Assembly (NCBI RefSeq): GCF_014524565.1
Contig: NZ_CP060139.1
Location: forward strand, 2,487,501 to 2,551,500
From: Croceimicrobium hydrocarbonivorans
Lineage (GTDB): Bacteria > Bacteroidota > Bacteroidia > Flavobacteriales > Schleiferiaceae
Length of the DNA stretch: 64,000 bases
Reading direction: 5' to 3'
Shown here: positions 52,690 through 63,287 of the stretch, in pieces
Position numbering within the stretch: the stretch's first letter is position 1
Layout of the letters: each line of letters opens with the position of its first letter
Notes under the pieces: generated by a model
What the model saw: the letters and a program-made list of their open reading frames with translations, nothing else
Databases searched by the model: none
What the model was told of the DNA's origin: nothing
Position numbers and translations under genes: made by a program

Positions 52690-53808
52690 CTACTCAAAGG
52701 CTTCAATTTCCGGGTTGGCCCCTTTCCCCCGGGCGGCATATTGATCGGTTTGGCTTACATCATAATGGCGGGCTTGGTCGCGTACTAAAATGGAAGGAAT
52801 ACCCGCCCGTAGCATATCAGTAATGCCCGTATCCTTCAGGGAATAAAATTGATAAGCCTTTAAAAAGCCGAGTTCCTGACGAAGTTTGGTCCATTGATCA
52901 CTAATTTTTTTGGGGCTTAAAGCCTTGGGGCTTGGCCTAAAATCGGGACCGGTAAAAAAGTGCTGATCGGACGCATTTTTTAGATAGATACGCAAAACCG
53001 TTGCCACGGTTTTAGGGATGGTAATCGTATCATCTTTGCGGTTCTTAGAATACTTGGCCGGAATAAGCACCGTGCAACGCTCCAGGTCAAAGTGATGCAC
53101 GCGAAGCTTAGTAATTTCTGTACGTCGGATAAAAAGATAATATTCTACTAAACAAAGCACATAGTAACCGTAATTGGTCTTTTCTAGGTGCTTGAAAATT
53201 CGAAGCCGTTCTGAAGGGGGAATGATTTTTCGTTTTTTCTCACTCTCTGGGATTTTCCGCAGGCCCAAGGCTGGATTTACATAGAGGTAGCCGGCCTGAA
53301 TCATCCATTCGCAAAAATTGTGAAGAAAGCCTAGGTAATTATTGCGGGTCCGCGCTGATCGTCCTAAATCATGGTAGACAAAGTCTAAAAATGTGATAAT
53401 GGCTTCTCGCTGAAAGCCCACACAATTGGTATGCTCCCAATGGGGAATATGCTTTTCAATCATCGATAGATACGACCGGTATGAGCGCAAAGTATCAGCT
53501 CTTACGGTGCCCTCTTCAAATCGTTTTTCCTTTTCGCGTAAAAACTCGCGGGCCGCATCCGGTAATAAACTCTGCGATCGTGAAGCTAATTCCTCTGCCA
53601 GAGGATTCCAGCCCCGGGCCAATCGCTCATTTAACTGCCGGCACATTTCCTTTCCCTGGCGCCGGCGCTCACTAATCTTTTCAATGCGATTCCATTTAAT
53701 GCGTCGCCTGGAGAGTTTCCCCGTGCGCGGATCTATCACATAAAAAGCAATATACCAGGTGGCCCCTTCGTGGAGCTTGGCAGGATAGTAAGGTAAAACG
53801 GTAGACAT
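52690..53808 (-). CDS. Tyrosine integrase
   Basis: 372 residues, intact only in copy 2. An N-terminal Arm-type DNA-binding part (WYIAFYVIDPRTGKL), a SAM-like core-binding domain (about 80-185) and a catalytic domain. The first catalytic Arg is in IRRTEITKLR (about residue 232). The usual HxxR box is YSLK (322-325, with Lys for Arg, a variant I recall from Bacteroidota integrases of the SLKDTGITDM type). His348 follows in ARHYD, and the nucleophile is Tyr357 in DQYA. It lies next to the attachment core and inserts the phage into tRNA-fMet. Confidence 0.9.
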   Translation of the reverse strand: MSTVLPYYPAKLHEGATWYIAFYVIDPRTGKLSRRRIKWNRIEKISERRRQGKEMCRQLNERLARGWNPLAEELASRSQSLLPDAAREFLREKEKRFEEGTVRADTLRSYRSYLSMIEKHIPHWEHTNCVGFQREAIITFLDFVYHDLGRSARTRNNYLGFLHNFCEWMIQAGYLYVNPALGLRKIPESEKKRKIIPPSERLRIFKHLEKTNYGYYVLCLVEYYLFIRRTEITKLRVHHFDLERCTVLIPAKYSKNRKDDTITIPKTVATVLRIYLKNASDQHFFTGPDFRPSPKALSPKKISDQWTKLRQELGFLKAYQFYSLKDTGITDMLRAGIPSILVRDQARHYDVSQTDQYAARGKGANPEIEAFE

Positions 53809-53870
53809 GGCAAATGCGGGTTTTAGCTGTGCTCAGGCCACGTAAAACGTGATCTGTTGTCAAATTATTG

Positions 53871-53887
53871 ACCCGTATTTGTCCCGG
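53871..53887. repeat. Arm-type repeat, copy 2
   Basis: ACCCGTATTTGTCCCGG as at 25953-25969. Its partner across the core is missing here because the sequence beyond the core is host, as expected at a prophage end. Confidence 0.55.
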
Positions 53888-53907
53888 TTGGGTTTTTTAG
53901 AAGGCAA

Positions 53908-53932
53908 AAGCCCTGATATACAGGGCTTTTAT
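53908..53932. terminator. Hairpin terminator between integrase and tRNA
   Basis: Same as 25990-26014. It lies 10 bases downstream of the tRNA-fMet 3' end and could end its transcript. Confidence 0.6.
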
Positions 53933-53941
53933 TGATGGTAG

Positions 53942-54014
<73 letters not shown>

Positions 54015-54039
54015 ATATGTTGTTTCCCTATTGGGGCGG

Positions 54040-54070
54040 CAAATATAAAAGCTTTTTGGGAACTGACAAA
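54040..54070 (-). promoter_or_regulatory. Promoter of tRNA-fMet
   Basis: On the minus strand TTTG, 19 bases, then TATATTTG: an exact fit to the Bacteroidota consensus, ending 25 bases before the tRNA. Confidence 0.75.
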
Positions 54071-54100
54071 AAGATTATTGAATTCTATTAATTTAGTGGC

Positions 54101-56143
54101 ATGGCCAGATACCTGATCGTCCTTTTACTATGCCTGGGATGGGCTGGAAATCCGCTCCTTGCGCAGGGAAGACCTTATACTGCAGAGTACTGGGAAAAAA
54201 ATTGGCGCGACTGGCCTCGCCCGCGTTTTGATTATCGAATTGACTCATTTGCAGCGGTTCAAAACATCGTGCAAAGGGAATATTTTAACAGCGGTTCGGA
54301 TGTAAGTGGCGAGCGCTACTTCCATTATGCACGCTTTCAATACCCGGATCAGTCATCCATCGACAATTGGTCAAAAATCTTGTTTCAGCTACCCAACTAT
54401 GAAATTCTAAAGGATATCGACTTTCGCATTTGGGAAGAAGATATTCTGGTTTATGAAGCCCGGGCGGCCAGTATTCGAAATTATTTTTTGGATAGCCTGA
54501 TAGCAGATCCTCACAGCGGAAAACTCTTTGCCTTTAGCTTGCAGTTCCCAGAATTAAAACCAGGGCAAATTGTTGAAGTGATGATAAGTTTGGAGGGCGC
54601 TCCTTTGCCCTATAACCTTGGCTTCAATGAGGTTTTTCCCATATCAGAATCTATACAAAGGATAAAGGTTTTGTCTGCCTACCCTTTGCAATTTTCGGCT
54701 TCGGAGGTAGTGGAGCAGAGCAAAGAGCGCATCTATGAGAATATTTTTTACAGCTTTAAGAGCAGTAATTGCAAAGCTTTGAACTTGGAACGGGGATTAA
54801 CTACCGTTCCCGCAGAGCTGCCTTCGGTTTGGCTGGATTGGAAAGATCAAATCTTTATATACGACCGCGAAGAAAATGGCTCCTGGTCGCAGATAATAGA
54901 TCACATGTTTTATAAAGGAGATGTGCAGGATTACGCGGTTTATCAAAATACCTTAGATCAAGAATTTGGCCTGCAGCAATACTATGGTTCGTGGGTACGT
55001 CCCGTGCGGTATTTTCATGAACGGTCGGAGAGCTTATCCAATAATGAGGCATATGCAGCGGGCAGATGGAGGCTTTCCCGGGCTTATGCCGAAAGGTGGC
55101 TGGCGATTGAAGATCAATTGCGATCCATTATCGAGGAAAATTCAATTCCTAATTGGCGGGAGGCCATGGATGTTATTTACCGGGCTCAAGAGACTACGGC
55201 AAAGGCTTATATCCGCAATATGCCTGTTTACCCTCCGGTATTTACGGAGTATGGCCTTTTTTGCTCTCATTATGAAGCGCTTTTCAGTCACTTTGATATT
55301 GAGCATCGTCTCGTCTTTTTTTACCCCGAAAGAAGTGGCGTTCCGGCCATCGATTATCCTTCACCCTGGCCGGCTTATGCTAGAGGAGTGGCTTTTCGGC
55401 CTTCGCCGGATGCAGAGTGGCAATACATTTTTCCCGGCCCATATTTAGGTCAGTATTTTTATCCGGGTACTATCCCGCCTGATTTTCAAGGAGGCACAGC
55501 CCTCTTATTTCAAAGGTTTGAGAAAAAGCCCGATTTGGTGAATTTACCGAAGCTTAAGCCTGAAAATCACAAAGTAGAATTTCGTCGAAACTTAGTGCTG
55601 AGGTCAGATGTGAATCGTTTGATTATTCGAGATAGCACTTTATTTAGCGGGGCTTTTCGATCTATTCTAGCACATGCCTATATCAAGGGAGATTCGGCGC
55701 AGGACATGCTAGGTTTTACCAATTATCAATTACTACACAATGCCTTATTAAGCGATTCTATTTTAGTGCAAGCCGCTGAGAGCCAAAAACTGCAGGATAC
55801 CATCAGCATGAATCTGGATTTGTCAAAGGGTTTAATCCTTAAAAATGCACCTACCCCCGACCGGGCCTTTGCCTTGCCTATGGTTTACAGTGCCAAATGG
55901 GTGTGGACCTTTGAAAGTAAGGATAGTTTAATTTGGATAGGATCGGGGCTACCGGAGGAACATAGCCCCCTTTATGAGCTTCAGAATTCATGGCAAAAGA
56001 TTTCAGACTCCAAGTATGAATTTTATTTGGACCTGAAGATGAAAAAGTGCTTCATCAAGGAGGAGGAAATTAGGCTTTATCAGCATCTTTTTGACTTTTT
56101 AAATTCGGAGCATTCGATCAATATTGGGCGTTTAAAAAGATAG
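54101..56143 (+). CDS. Exported DUF3857-like protein
   Basis: 680 residues with a signal peptide (cleavage near LLAQ). A beta-rich N-terminal region, with RYFHYARFQYPD, then FRIWEEDILVYEARAAS, then FSLQFPELKPGQIVEVMIS and FPISESIQRIKV, follows the order of DUF3857 (periplasmic, Bacteroidota). A transglutaminase-like helical region follows (about 320-440), but I see no catalytic Cys-His-Asp set, so it may be degenerate. The C-terminal third is beta-rich again. It is probably periplasmic or outer-membrane-associated. The next gene is a paralogue. Confidence 0.6.
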   Translation: MARYLIVLLLCLGWAGNPLLAQGRPYTAEYWEKNWRDWPRPRFDYRIDSFAAVQNIVQREYFNSGSDVSGERYFHYARFQYPDQSSIDNWSKILFQLPNYEILKDIDFRIWEEDILVYEARAASIRNYFLDSLIADPHSGKLFAFSLQFPELKPGQIVEVMISLEGAPLPYNLGFNEVFPISESIQRIKVLSAYPLQFSASEVVEQSKERIYENIFYSFKSSNCKALNLERGLTTVPAELPSVWLDWKDQIFIYDREENGSWSQIIDHMFYKGDVQDYAVYQNTLDQEFGLQQYYGSWVRPVRYFHERSESLSNNEAYAAGRWRLSRAYAERWLAIEDQLRSIIEENSIPNWREAMDVIYRAQETTAKAYIRNMPVYPPVFTEYGLFCSHYEALFSHFDIEHRLVFFYPERSGVPAIDYPSPWPAYARGVAFRPSPDAEWQYIFPGPYLGQYFYPGTIPPDFQGGTALLFQRFEKKPDLVNLPKLKPENHKVEFRRNLVLRSDVNRLIIRDSTLFSGAFRSILAHAYIKGDSAQDMLGFTNYQLLHNALLSDSILVQAAESQKLQDTISMNLDLSKGLILKNAPTPDRAFALPMVYSAKWVWTFESKDSLIWIGSGLPEEHSPLYELQNSWQKISDSKYEFYLDLKMKKCFIKEEEIRLYQHLFDFLNSEHSINIGRLKR

Positions 56144-56192
56144 GATACCAAAGGGACTGCAAATAGCTGTGACATAGGCCTAGGGATTGCCT

Positions 56193-56200
56193 TATATTTG
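56193..56200 (+). promoter_or_regulatory. -7 promoter box of the second DUF3857-like gene
   Basis: TATATTTG, exact TANNTTTG, 20 bases before the ATG at 56220. No strong -33 box. Confidence 0.5.
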
Positions 56201-56219
56201 CCGCGACCAAACAACCTTT

Positions 56220-58235
56220 ATGCCTAGATTTATCCTGCCATTAGTATTGGCCCTCTGTTTCAGTTCTTCTCTTTGGGCCATTTATCCGTATTCAACCGTT
56301 ACTTGGGAAGAAGAGCGATTTCAGGAAAAGCGACAATTGGATCCATATATAGGAGATGGGGATTATCAATACCGCAAAGACTATCTTGATTTTTACTTCT
56401 ACAGTTTTGAGCGGATGGAGGAGCATTTCTCGCGGCACTATATTCAGCAATTTGCAACCGACAGTTCTATTCAGAGAAACAAGAGTCTTATGATTTTTTC
56501 TGAATATGGTGGAAGTTTTGAGACTTTCGGTTACCGTGTTTGGAAAGATGGGCAGGTAATTTATGAGCCAAGAAAAAAGGAGCTTGATGACCAAGTTAGT
56601 GTTGCCTTGACCGGAAGGTCTATTCAATCTAATATTCGTGTAAAACTTGAAGGTTTAGTGCCGGGCTCAGTCCTGGAAGTGTTTTACCGTGTTAAGGACA
56701 TTCATTTTCCTAAAAGACATCTTTTGAATTGGGATAAACCGATAAAGCAATCGGAACTGGAAGTGAGCTATCGCAGTGATCGAGACTTGATTTATGGTAA
56801 ACATCCTAGGGTAGAAGTATCAGATACCTCCAAGCACAATATCCGTGTTTATAATTTTAAGCTTATGGGGGCTTTTCCCGGTCCCAAAGTTTCAGGTTTG
56901 GATGTGCATAGTAACCATGAGCCTTATGTGAGTTTTGATTGGCGGCATTTGGTGGACTTTGAAAATGGTCGAACCTATTCGTCCTGGTACGAGTATATTC
57001 CTGACCTGTTTTATAATGGAGATATTTACGATTTTAATGACTTTGAATGCTGGGATAATTTAAATTTTGGTTACAGGATTTATCTATCTCCTCAGGTAAA
57101 TTTGGTTAATAGTTACTCCAATCGTAGTTATATTGATGGCTTCCTTTATATGTTGTCATTTACACGGGTTTCGCGCAATAAACCGGTTATGACGGCCCTG
57201 GAAGATCTGATAGCCTATACCGATAGTCTTGCGGCGGATACCAGTTTAAATATTGTGGAGTCTGTAAGGCTACTCAGTCGAGAGGTAAACCAATTTGTTA
57301 TTCTGACTTTAGGTCATAAAGAAGCACCGCCCATTGTGTTTGCGCATTACAGTCTCTTGTCAAAGTTTTACTTTCAGCTATTGGAGAAAAGAGGCTATCC
57401 AGCCTTCCCTATTTTGATGAAAATGAAAAGAACAGGGACTTTTGATCCTTCCTTTATCTCTAGTTCACAGTTTCAAGCTATGGCCATGGGCTTCATGGAT
57501 TTAGAAGGCAAGTTTCATTTTGCTTTTTTAGGTCCTTATTTGGGTAATTTTTATGAGGTAGATCATTTTCCTTCTGAGTTTTCGGGTGGGCAAGCCATTG
57601 CTTTTAATCTGAATGAAAAATCGTATTATAAATTAGATTTACCCTATAATCCAGCTGCTCAAGATGGATTTAAGAAGCTACTTACTTATAAAGTTGATCT
57701 TCAGAATAAGAGCTATGAATTAAGAGAAGATTTTGAATTTTATGGGGCCTTCCGAAATCGGATGTACTATGAGTATATCGTCCATCCAGACAGTGCTTTT
57801 GATTGTCATACTGCTTCGGAATTTGTTCGAACCAATAATGGGGTGTTTAACCGTAGATCTTATACCGTAAATTCGGGGAAGAAAGTCCTAAATGAGAATT
57901 CATTAAGAATAAGTTTAAGGGATGCCATTGTTTTAAAACGCTTCCCCGCAAAGGCAAATATTTACGCATTGCCTTTGCCTTATGAAGTGAACTATCAGCT
58001 TAATATTGAGGCGGATCAGGAATTTGAATATACCCTAGATCGGCCCGAAAGCTATAATGGGAAGGTTTTCCGCTTTGAGCTTATTGAGAAACGCTATTCT
58101 CCCAATCAGATAGGTTTGATTGTTCAGGTTTCGGTGCCGAATCATTTTCTGGTAGGCGCTGACGCAAAGGAAGTAGAGGAGCTTTACAATAGGGCTTTTA
58201 GAGGACTGAAAATACAATTGACACCAAAAGAATGA
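56220..58235 (+). CDS. Exported DUF3857-like protein, paralogue
   Basis: 671 residues from the ATG at 56220, with a signal peptide (cleavage near SLWA). Same domain order as the upstream gene, with matching landmarks: FGYRVWKDGQVIYEPR, then VKLEGLVPGSVLEVFYRV, then HYSLLSKFYFQLL, and a GPYLGNFYE with EFSGGQAIAF. Again there is no clear transglutaminase triad. Sequence identity to the neighbour is low, so the tandem duplication is old. It overlaps era by ATGA. Confidence 0.6.
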   Translation: MPRFILPLVLALCFSSSLWAIYPYSTVTWEEERFQEKRQLDPYIGDGDYQYRKDYLDFYFYSFERMEEHFSRHYIQQFATDSSIQRNKSLMIFSEYGGSFETFGYRVWKDGQVIYEPRKKELDDQVSVALTGRSIQSNIRVKLEGLVPGSVLEVFYRVKDIHFPKRHLLNWDKPIKQSELEVSYRSDRDLIYGKHPRVEVSDTSKHNIRVYNFKLMGAFPGPKVSGLDVHSNHEPYVSFDWRHLVDFENGRTYSSWYEYIPDLFYNGDIYDFNDFECWDNLNFGYRIYLSPQVNLVNSYSNRSYIDGFLYMLSFTRVSRNKPVMTALEDLIAYTDSLAADTSLNIVESVRLLSREVNQFVILTLGHKEAPPIVFAHYSLLSKFYFQLLEKRGYPAFPILMKMKRTGTFDPSFISSSQFQAMAMGFMDLEGKFHFAFLGPYLGNFYEVDHFPSEFSGGQAIAFNLNEKSYYKLDLPYNPAAQDGFKKLLTYKVDLQNKSYELREDFEFYGAFRNRMYYEYIVHPDSAFDCHTASEFVRTNNGVFNRRSYTVNSGKKVLNENSLRISLRDAIVLKRFPAKANIYALPLPYEVNYQLNIEADQEFEYTLDRPESYNGKVFRFELIEKRYSPNQIGLIVQVSVPNHFLVGADAKEVEELYNRAFRGLKIQLTPKE

Positions 58236-59113
58236 AACATCGTGCTGGCTACGTAAATATTATCGGTAACCCTAATGTGGGTAAATCCACTTTATTGAAT
58301 GCCCTATTAGGAGAGCAGTTATCGATTACCACTCCAAAGGCCCAAACTACCCGTCATCGGATTTTGGGCTTTTTAAATGGTGAAGATTATCAGATTGTTT
58401 TTTCAGATACTCCAGGAATCATTAAACCGGCTTATACGCTTCAGGAGCGTATGATGGATTTTGTGCATTCCACTTTCGAGGATGCTGATGTGTTTCTTTA
58501 TCTGGTGGAGCCGGGTATTCGCTCTTTAAAAGACGAGCAAGTCTATGAAAAGCTGAAAAGGGTGAAGGAGCCGGTGTTTATCATTCTCAATAAAATTGAT
58601 ACCATCGATCAAACTCGTTTGGAGGAGGAAGTGGAATACTGGCATTCCGAATTTCCGGACGCTGCGATCTTGCCGCTCTCGGCTTTAAATCAATTTAATA
58701 TTGATGTTTTAACCGATCGCCTGAAAGACCTTTTACCGGAGAGCCCGCCCTATTACGATAAGGAAGATTTAAGCGACCGCAATGAGCGTTTCTTTGTGGA
58801 AGAGATGGTGCGTGAGCAAATCCTGTTCAATTACTCTAAAGAGATTCCCTACGCTGTTGAGGTGAAAGTGGAAGAGTTTAAAGAAGAGGAGTCGATCATC
58901 AGGATTCGCGCAAATATCTATGTAGAGCGCAATACCCAAAAGGGAATTTTGGTGGGTGCCAAAGGCAGTATGATTAAGAAAACCGGAACCGGTGCTCGCA
59001 AGAAAATGGAGTCCTTTTTTAAGAAAAAGGTTTTCCTAGATTTATTTGTGAAGGTGCGAAAAGACTGGCGTAGTAATGATCGCGACTTAAACCGATTTGG
59101 CTATAAGTCCTAA
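58232..59113 (+). CDS. era: GTPase Era
   Basis: 293 residues, the usual length. GTPase motifs: G1 GNPNVGKST (12-20), G3 DTPG, G4 NKID, G5 SAL. A C-terminal KH domain carries GAKGSMIKK, which binds the 3' end of 16S rRNA. Era helps mature the small ribosomal subunit. Start overlaps the upstream stop. Its stop overlaps the convergent LRR gene by four bases. Confidence 0.95.
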   Translation: MKHRAGYVNIIGNPNVGKSTLLNALLGEQLSITTPKAQTTRHRILGFLNGEDYQIVFSDTPGIIKPAYTLQERMMDFVHSTFEDADVFLYLVEPGIRSLKDEQVYEKLKRVKEPVFIILNKIDTIDQTRLEEEVEYWHSEFPDAAILPLSALNQFNIDVLTDRLKDLLPESPPYYDKEDLSDRNERFFVEEMVREQILFNYSKEIPYAVEVKVEEFKEEESIIRIRANIYVERNTQKGILVGAKGSMIKKTGTGARKKMESFFKKKVFLDLFVKVRKDWRSNDRDLNRFGYKS

Positions 59114-59667
59114 TCGCAATCGCAGCCCCAGGTAGATTCTATATCCCAATTTGATGCACATTCATAAAGCCATTTAAGGTCACGGGTGCCCAAGAAATTT
59201 CGCCTCAAATCAATTTTGCGAAGACCGCTGTGCTGGCATAGCTCAGGGCTGATGTATTTGATTTCACAGTCCCAAAGATCCAGCCATTTCAATTGACTAA
59301 GCTTTAGTACACCGGCATTCAAACTGTCTATTGGGTTTTGATCTAAATGCAATTCTTTCAAATGCTGGCATTGCTGCAATACTTGAGGAAGGTGTTTAAA
59401 TTGATTGCTGGATAGATGCAAAACTTCTAAATCTGTAAAGAGGCCGAACCAGGTAGGTAAGGAGTCTAATTCATTCTTAGAAAGGTCCAGTTCTTTGAGC
59501 TGAAGGCAATCTTTTAATTCAGCCGGAAGGCTAGTTAAATCGCAACGACTTAAGTCGAGTGTTTCGATTGAGGAGCGATTACTATCGGCTAGGAAATGTT
59601 TTAATCTGGATTGCCCTTCCGCCGAAAGGCTAAAGATGAGCAAGTACAGCGCGAGCAGCTTCTTCAT
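59110..59667 (-). CDS. Exported leucine-rich-repeat protein
   Basis: 185 residues with a signal peptide (about 1-18) and five to six LRR units with LxxLxLxxNxLxxLP periodicity between about 33 and 165; the C-terminus ends in CDCD. It probably mediates protein binding in the periplasm or at the surface. Its start overlaps the 3' end of ribF by 38 bases. Confidence 0.8.
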   Translation of the reverse strand: MKKLLALYLLIFSLSAEGQSRLKHFLADSNRSSIETLDLSRCDLTSLPAELKDCLQLKELDLSKNELDSLPTWFGLFTDLEVLHLSSNQFKHLPQVLQQCQHLKELHLDQNPIDSLNAGVLKLSQLKWLDLWDCEIKYISPELCQHSGLRKIDLRRNFLGTRDLKWLYECASNWDIESTWGCDCD

Positions 59668-60571
59668 CTTTCTGCAATTGGGCTTTTAAAGCTTCCGGTC
59701 CATTAAACTTCATTTCATTTCGTAAGCATTTATGGAAGTGCAAGCTGAGTTCCTGTCCATAAAGGTCCTCGTTAAAATCAAAGAGATGGGCTTCTATGGT
59801 TTGGAATTTTCCACCGAAAGTGGGGCGAATGCCAATATTACACATTGCTTTTTGCGGAGCCTTTTCACTTTGATTGGGGAAGCTTACCGTAATGGCATAA
59901 ACACCATTGGCCGGAACAATTTTATAACTGTCCTTTACCCGAATATTGGCGGTGGGGAAGCCGATAGTATGACCAATGTGCTCACCTTCTACAACTTTGC
60001 CAGTTAAAGGAAAGGCGTATTCCAGGTATTCATTAGCTATTTCAATGGTGCCTTCTTCAATGGCCTTGCGAATTTTAGTGCTGCTTACGGTGGTGTCTTG
60101 AATATCCTGCGCCGGGATTTCCTCTACATCAAAACCATAAAGAGGACCATATTCTTTTAGATGCTCAAAGCTGCCTTCGCGATTTCGGCCAAAATGATGA
60201 TCGTAACCAATTACCAGTTTTTTGGCGCCAATTTGATTCACCAAAATATTGCGTACAAAATCCAAGGAACTGGTACGAGAAAATTCGGTGGTAAAGGGGT
60301 GTATGATGAGATGATCTAGACCAGTTGATTTTAAAAGCTCAATTTTTTCTGTTTGAGAATTGATCAACTTTAAATCAAGATCGGGTTGTAAAACCAACCG
60401 CGGATGCGGAAAGAAGGTGAGGAGTACACTTTCGCCTCCAATAGTATGGGCAACATTGTTGAGTTGAGCCAGGATTTTGCGATGACCATGATGAACGCCG
60501 TCGAAAGTACCAGTTGTGACCACCGCTTTCTCCAGTTTTTGAAAGTCATCGATCGAATAGTAAACCTTCAA
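59630..60571 (-). CDS. ribF: Bifunctional riboflavin kinase / FAD synthetase
   Basis: 313 residues, the usual length. The N-terminal FMN adenylyltransferase domain has GTFDGVHHGH (21-30, HxGH nucleotidyl-transfer motif); the C-terminal riboflavin kinase domain starts with the GFPTANI motif. It makes FMN and FAD from riboflavin. Expressed on the minus strand, divergent from atpD. Confidence 0.95.
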   Translation of the reverse strand: MKVYYSIDDFQKLEKAVVTTGTFDGVHHGHRKILAQLNNVAHTIGGESVLLTFFPHPRLVLQPDLDLKLINSQTEKIELLKSTGLDHLIIHPFTTEFSRTSSLDFVRNILVNQIGAKKLVIGYDHHFGRNREGSFEHLKEYGPLYGFDVEEIPAQDIQDTTVSSTKIRKAIEEGTIEIANEYLEYAFPLTGKVVEGEHIGHTIGFPTANIRVKDSYKIVPANGVYAITVSFPNQSEKAPQKAMCNIGIRPTFGGKFQTIEAHLFDFNEDLYGQELSLHFHKCLRNEMKFNGPEALKAQLQKDEEAARAVLAHL

Positions 60572-60685
60572 ATTTTCAGTGTTTTAGAACGTGTAGAGAG
60601 GGGCATTTCCTCCCTGTTAGTTACCTGTTCAAAATTAGCCAAATTAAATTTCCAACCAGCTTCTGTTAATTAATATAAAATGGAC

Positions 60686-60693
60686 TAATTTTG
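60686..60693 (+). promoter_or_regulatory. -7 promoter box of atpD
   Basis: TAATTTTG, exact TANNTTTG, 45 bases upstream of the atpD ATG in the divergent ribF-atpD region. Confidence 0.5.
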
Positions 60694-60734
60694 CCCGCAA
60701 ATTAAGACAAAGGCTCTCGCCTCAAAAATTGTAA

Positions 60735-62249
<1,515 letters not shown>

Positions 62250-62267
62250 TCTATCTAAGCACAAGAC

Positions 62268-62558
62268 ATGACTTTAGAAATCATCACTCCCGAATCTAGA
62301 ATCTTTGAAGGCGAAGCTGATGCCGTGCGTTTGCCCGGTAAAGAAGGTCTCTTCCAGATTTTAAACGGACACGCTCCAATGATTAGCACCTTGCGTGCAG
62401 GAGAAGTGAAGATCGATATTCCCACTTCTTCTAAAACTATCGATGGCTTACACGGTACTATTGAAACCGATAAAAGCAACGATAAAGTTTTGCGTATGCA
62501 AGTGAAAGGTGGCGTTGTTGAAGTGCAAAAAGATCGTGTGATTTTATTAGCAGATTAA
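62268..62558 (+). CDS. atpC: F1F0 ATP synthase subunit epsilon
   Basis: 96 residues with the epsilon N-terminal beta-sandwich: LEIITPES at the start and GKEGLFQILNGHAPMISTLRAG, the conserved GHAP core. The C-terminal helical hairpin of longer homologues is absent, as in many Bacteroidota. It starts 18 bases after atpD. Confidence 0.92.
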   Translation: MTLEIITPESRIFEGEADAVRLPGKEGLFQILNGHAPMISTLRAGEVKIDIPTSSKTIDGLHGTIETDKSNDKVLRMQVKGGVVEVQKDRVILLAD

Positions 62559-62588
62559 TATCCACACCCACACACCTTATTATATAGT

Positions 62589-62619
62589 GAACCCTGGTTT
62601 AGCAATAAACCGGGGTTTT
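62589..62619 (+). terminator. Terminator of atpDC
   Basis: CCCTGGTTT / AAACCGGGG stem with loop AGCAAT and a run of seven T. Confidence 0.8.
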
Positions 62620-62627
62620 TTTATGCC

Positions 62628-63080
62628 TTAATTCCGGGCTCGGATTACCGCTCCATCAAAAGTGCAACGATACTCCACCATGGAAATGGTAGCACCCTCA
62701 CCCGGAGATCCATCAAAGAGTAAATATTTTTCGCCGTGGCAGGGGCATTCAGCGAAAACTCGATCATCACTTAATTCCAGTTGGGAACAATCTTCCGAAT
62801 AATGCTTGGGGCAAGCGCGATCGAAAGCTGCAAAATCATCTACTTGATTGTTACCATAGCGGCGGAATATGATTAAGCCTCGATATCCGCCATTAAAGTA
62901 AACGGCTCCCCCAGGGCTTTGTAATTCGATATTTGAGGGGTTATTCAGGTAGATGTACTGATCAAAACTAACCAGAGGGAAATCCCTTTGCTGGTTTTTT
63001 TTGCATGCGGAGGCAACCGATAGAAAAATCAGGGTCAAAAGAAGTGAAAGGCGCTTGTTCTGGAACACGGAATGAAGCAT
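62628..63080 (-). CDS. Rieske-like lipoprotein
   Basis: 150 residues from the ATG at 63080 (the frame opens at 63104). Signal peptide with a lipobox (SVASAC), so it is lipidated. The C-terminal half holds CPKHYSEDC and later CPCHGEKY with FDGSP, the layout of Rieske [2Fe-2S] domains. The first site is CPKH rather than CxH, so cluster binding is uncertain. Convergent with atpC. Confidence 0.65.
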   Translation of the reverse strand: MLHSVFQNKRLSLLLTLIFLSVASACKKNQQRDFPLVSFDQYIYLNNPSNIELQSPGGAVYFNGGYRGLIIFRRYGNNQVDDFAAFDRACPKHYSEDCSQLELSDDRVFAECPCHGEKYLLFDGSPGEGATISMVEYRCTFDGAVIRARN

Positions 63081-63287
63081 TTCTGCAAAATAACTCTGAA
63101 ACAACGTTAAAATTTTATGGCCTATGAACTTATTCTTAAAATAATGTTAACACTTAAGGGTTCATTTTCAAGAAATTATTAGAAAACACACTGATACCTC
63201 GGATTTTGGGCTTTGCCGCCGACCACGTTTTAACTTATATTTACGGCCTTTTAAATCCAGGAGGGATCTTAATAACCGAAAAATAGT

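Noticed and set aside
54966-55448. 160-codon plus-strand ORF inside the first DUF3857-like gene
   Set aside because: Out-of-frame shadow of a long exported protein; Arg/Trp/Met-rich without domain features.
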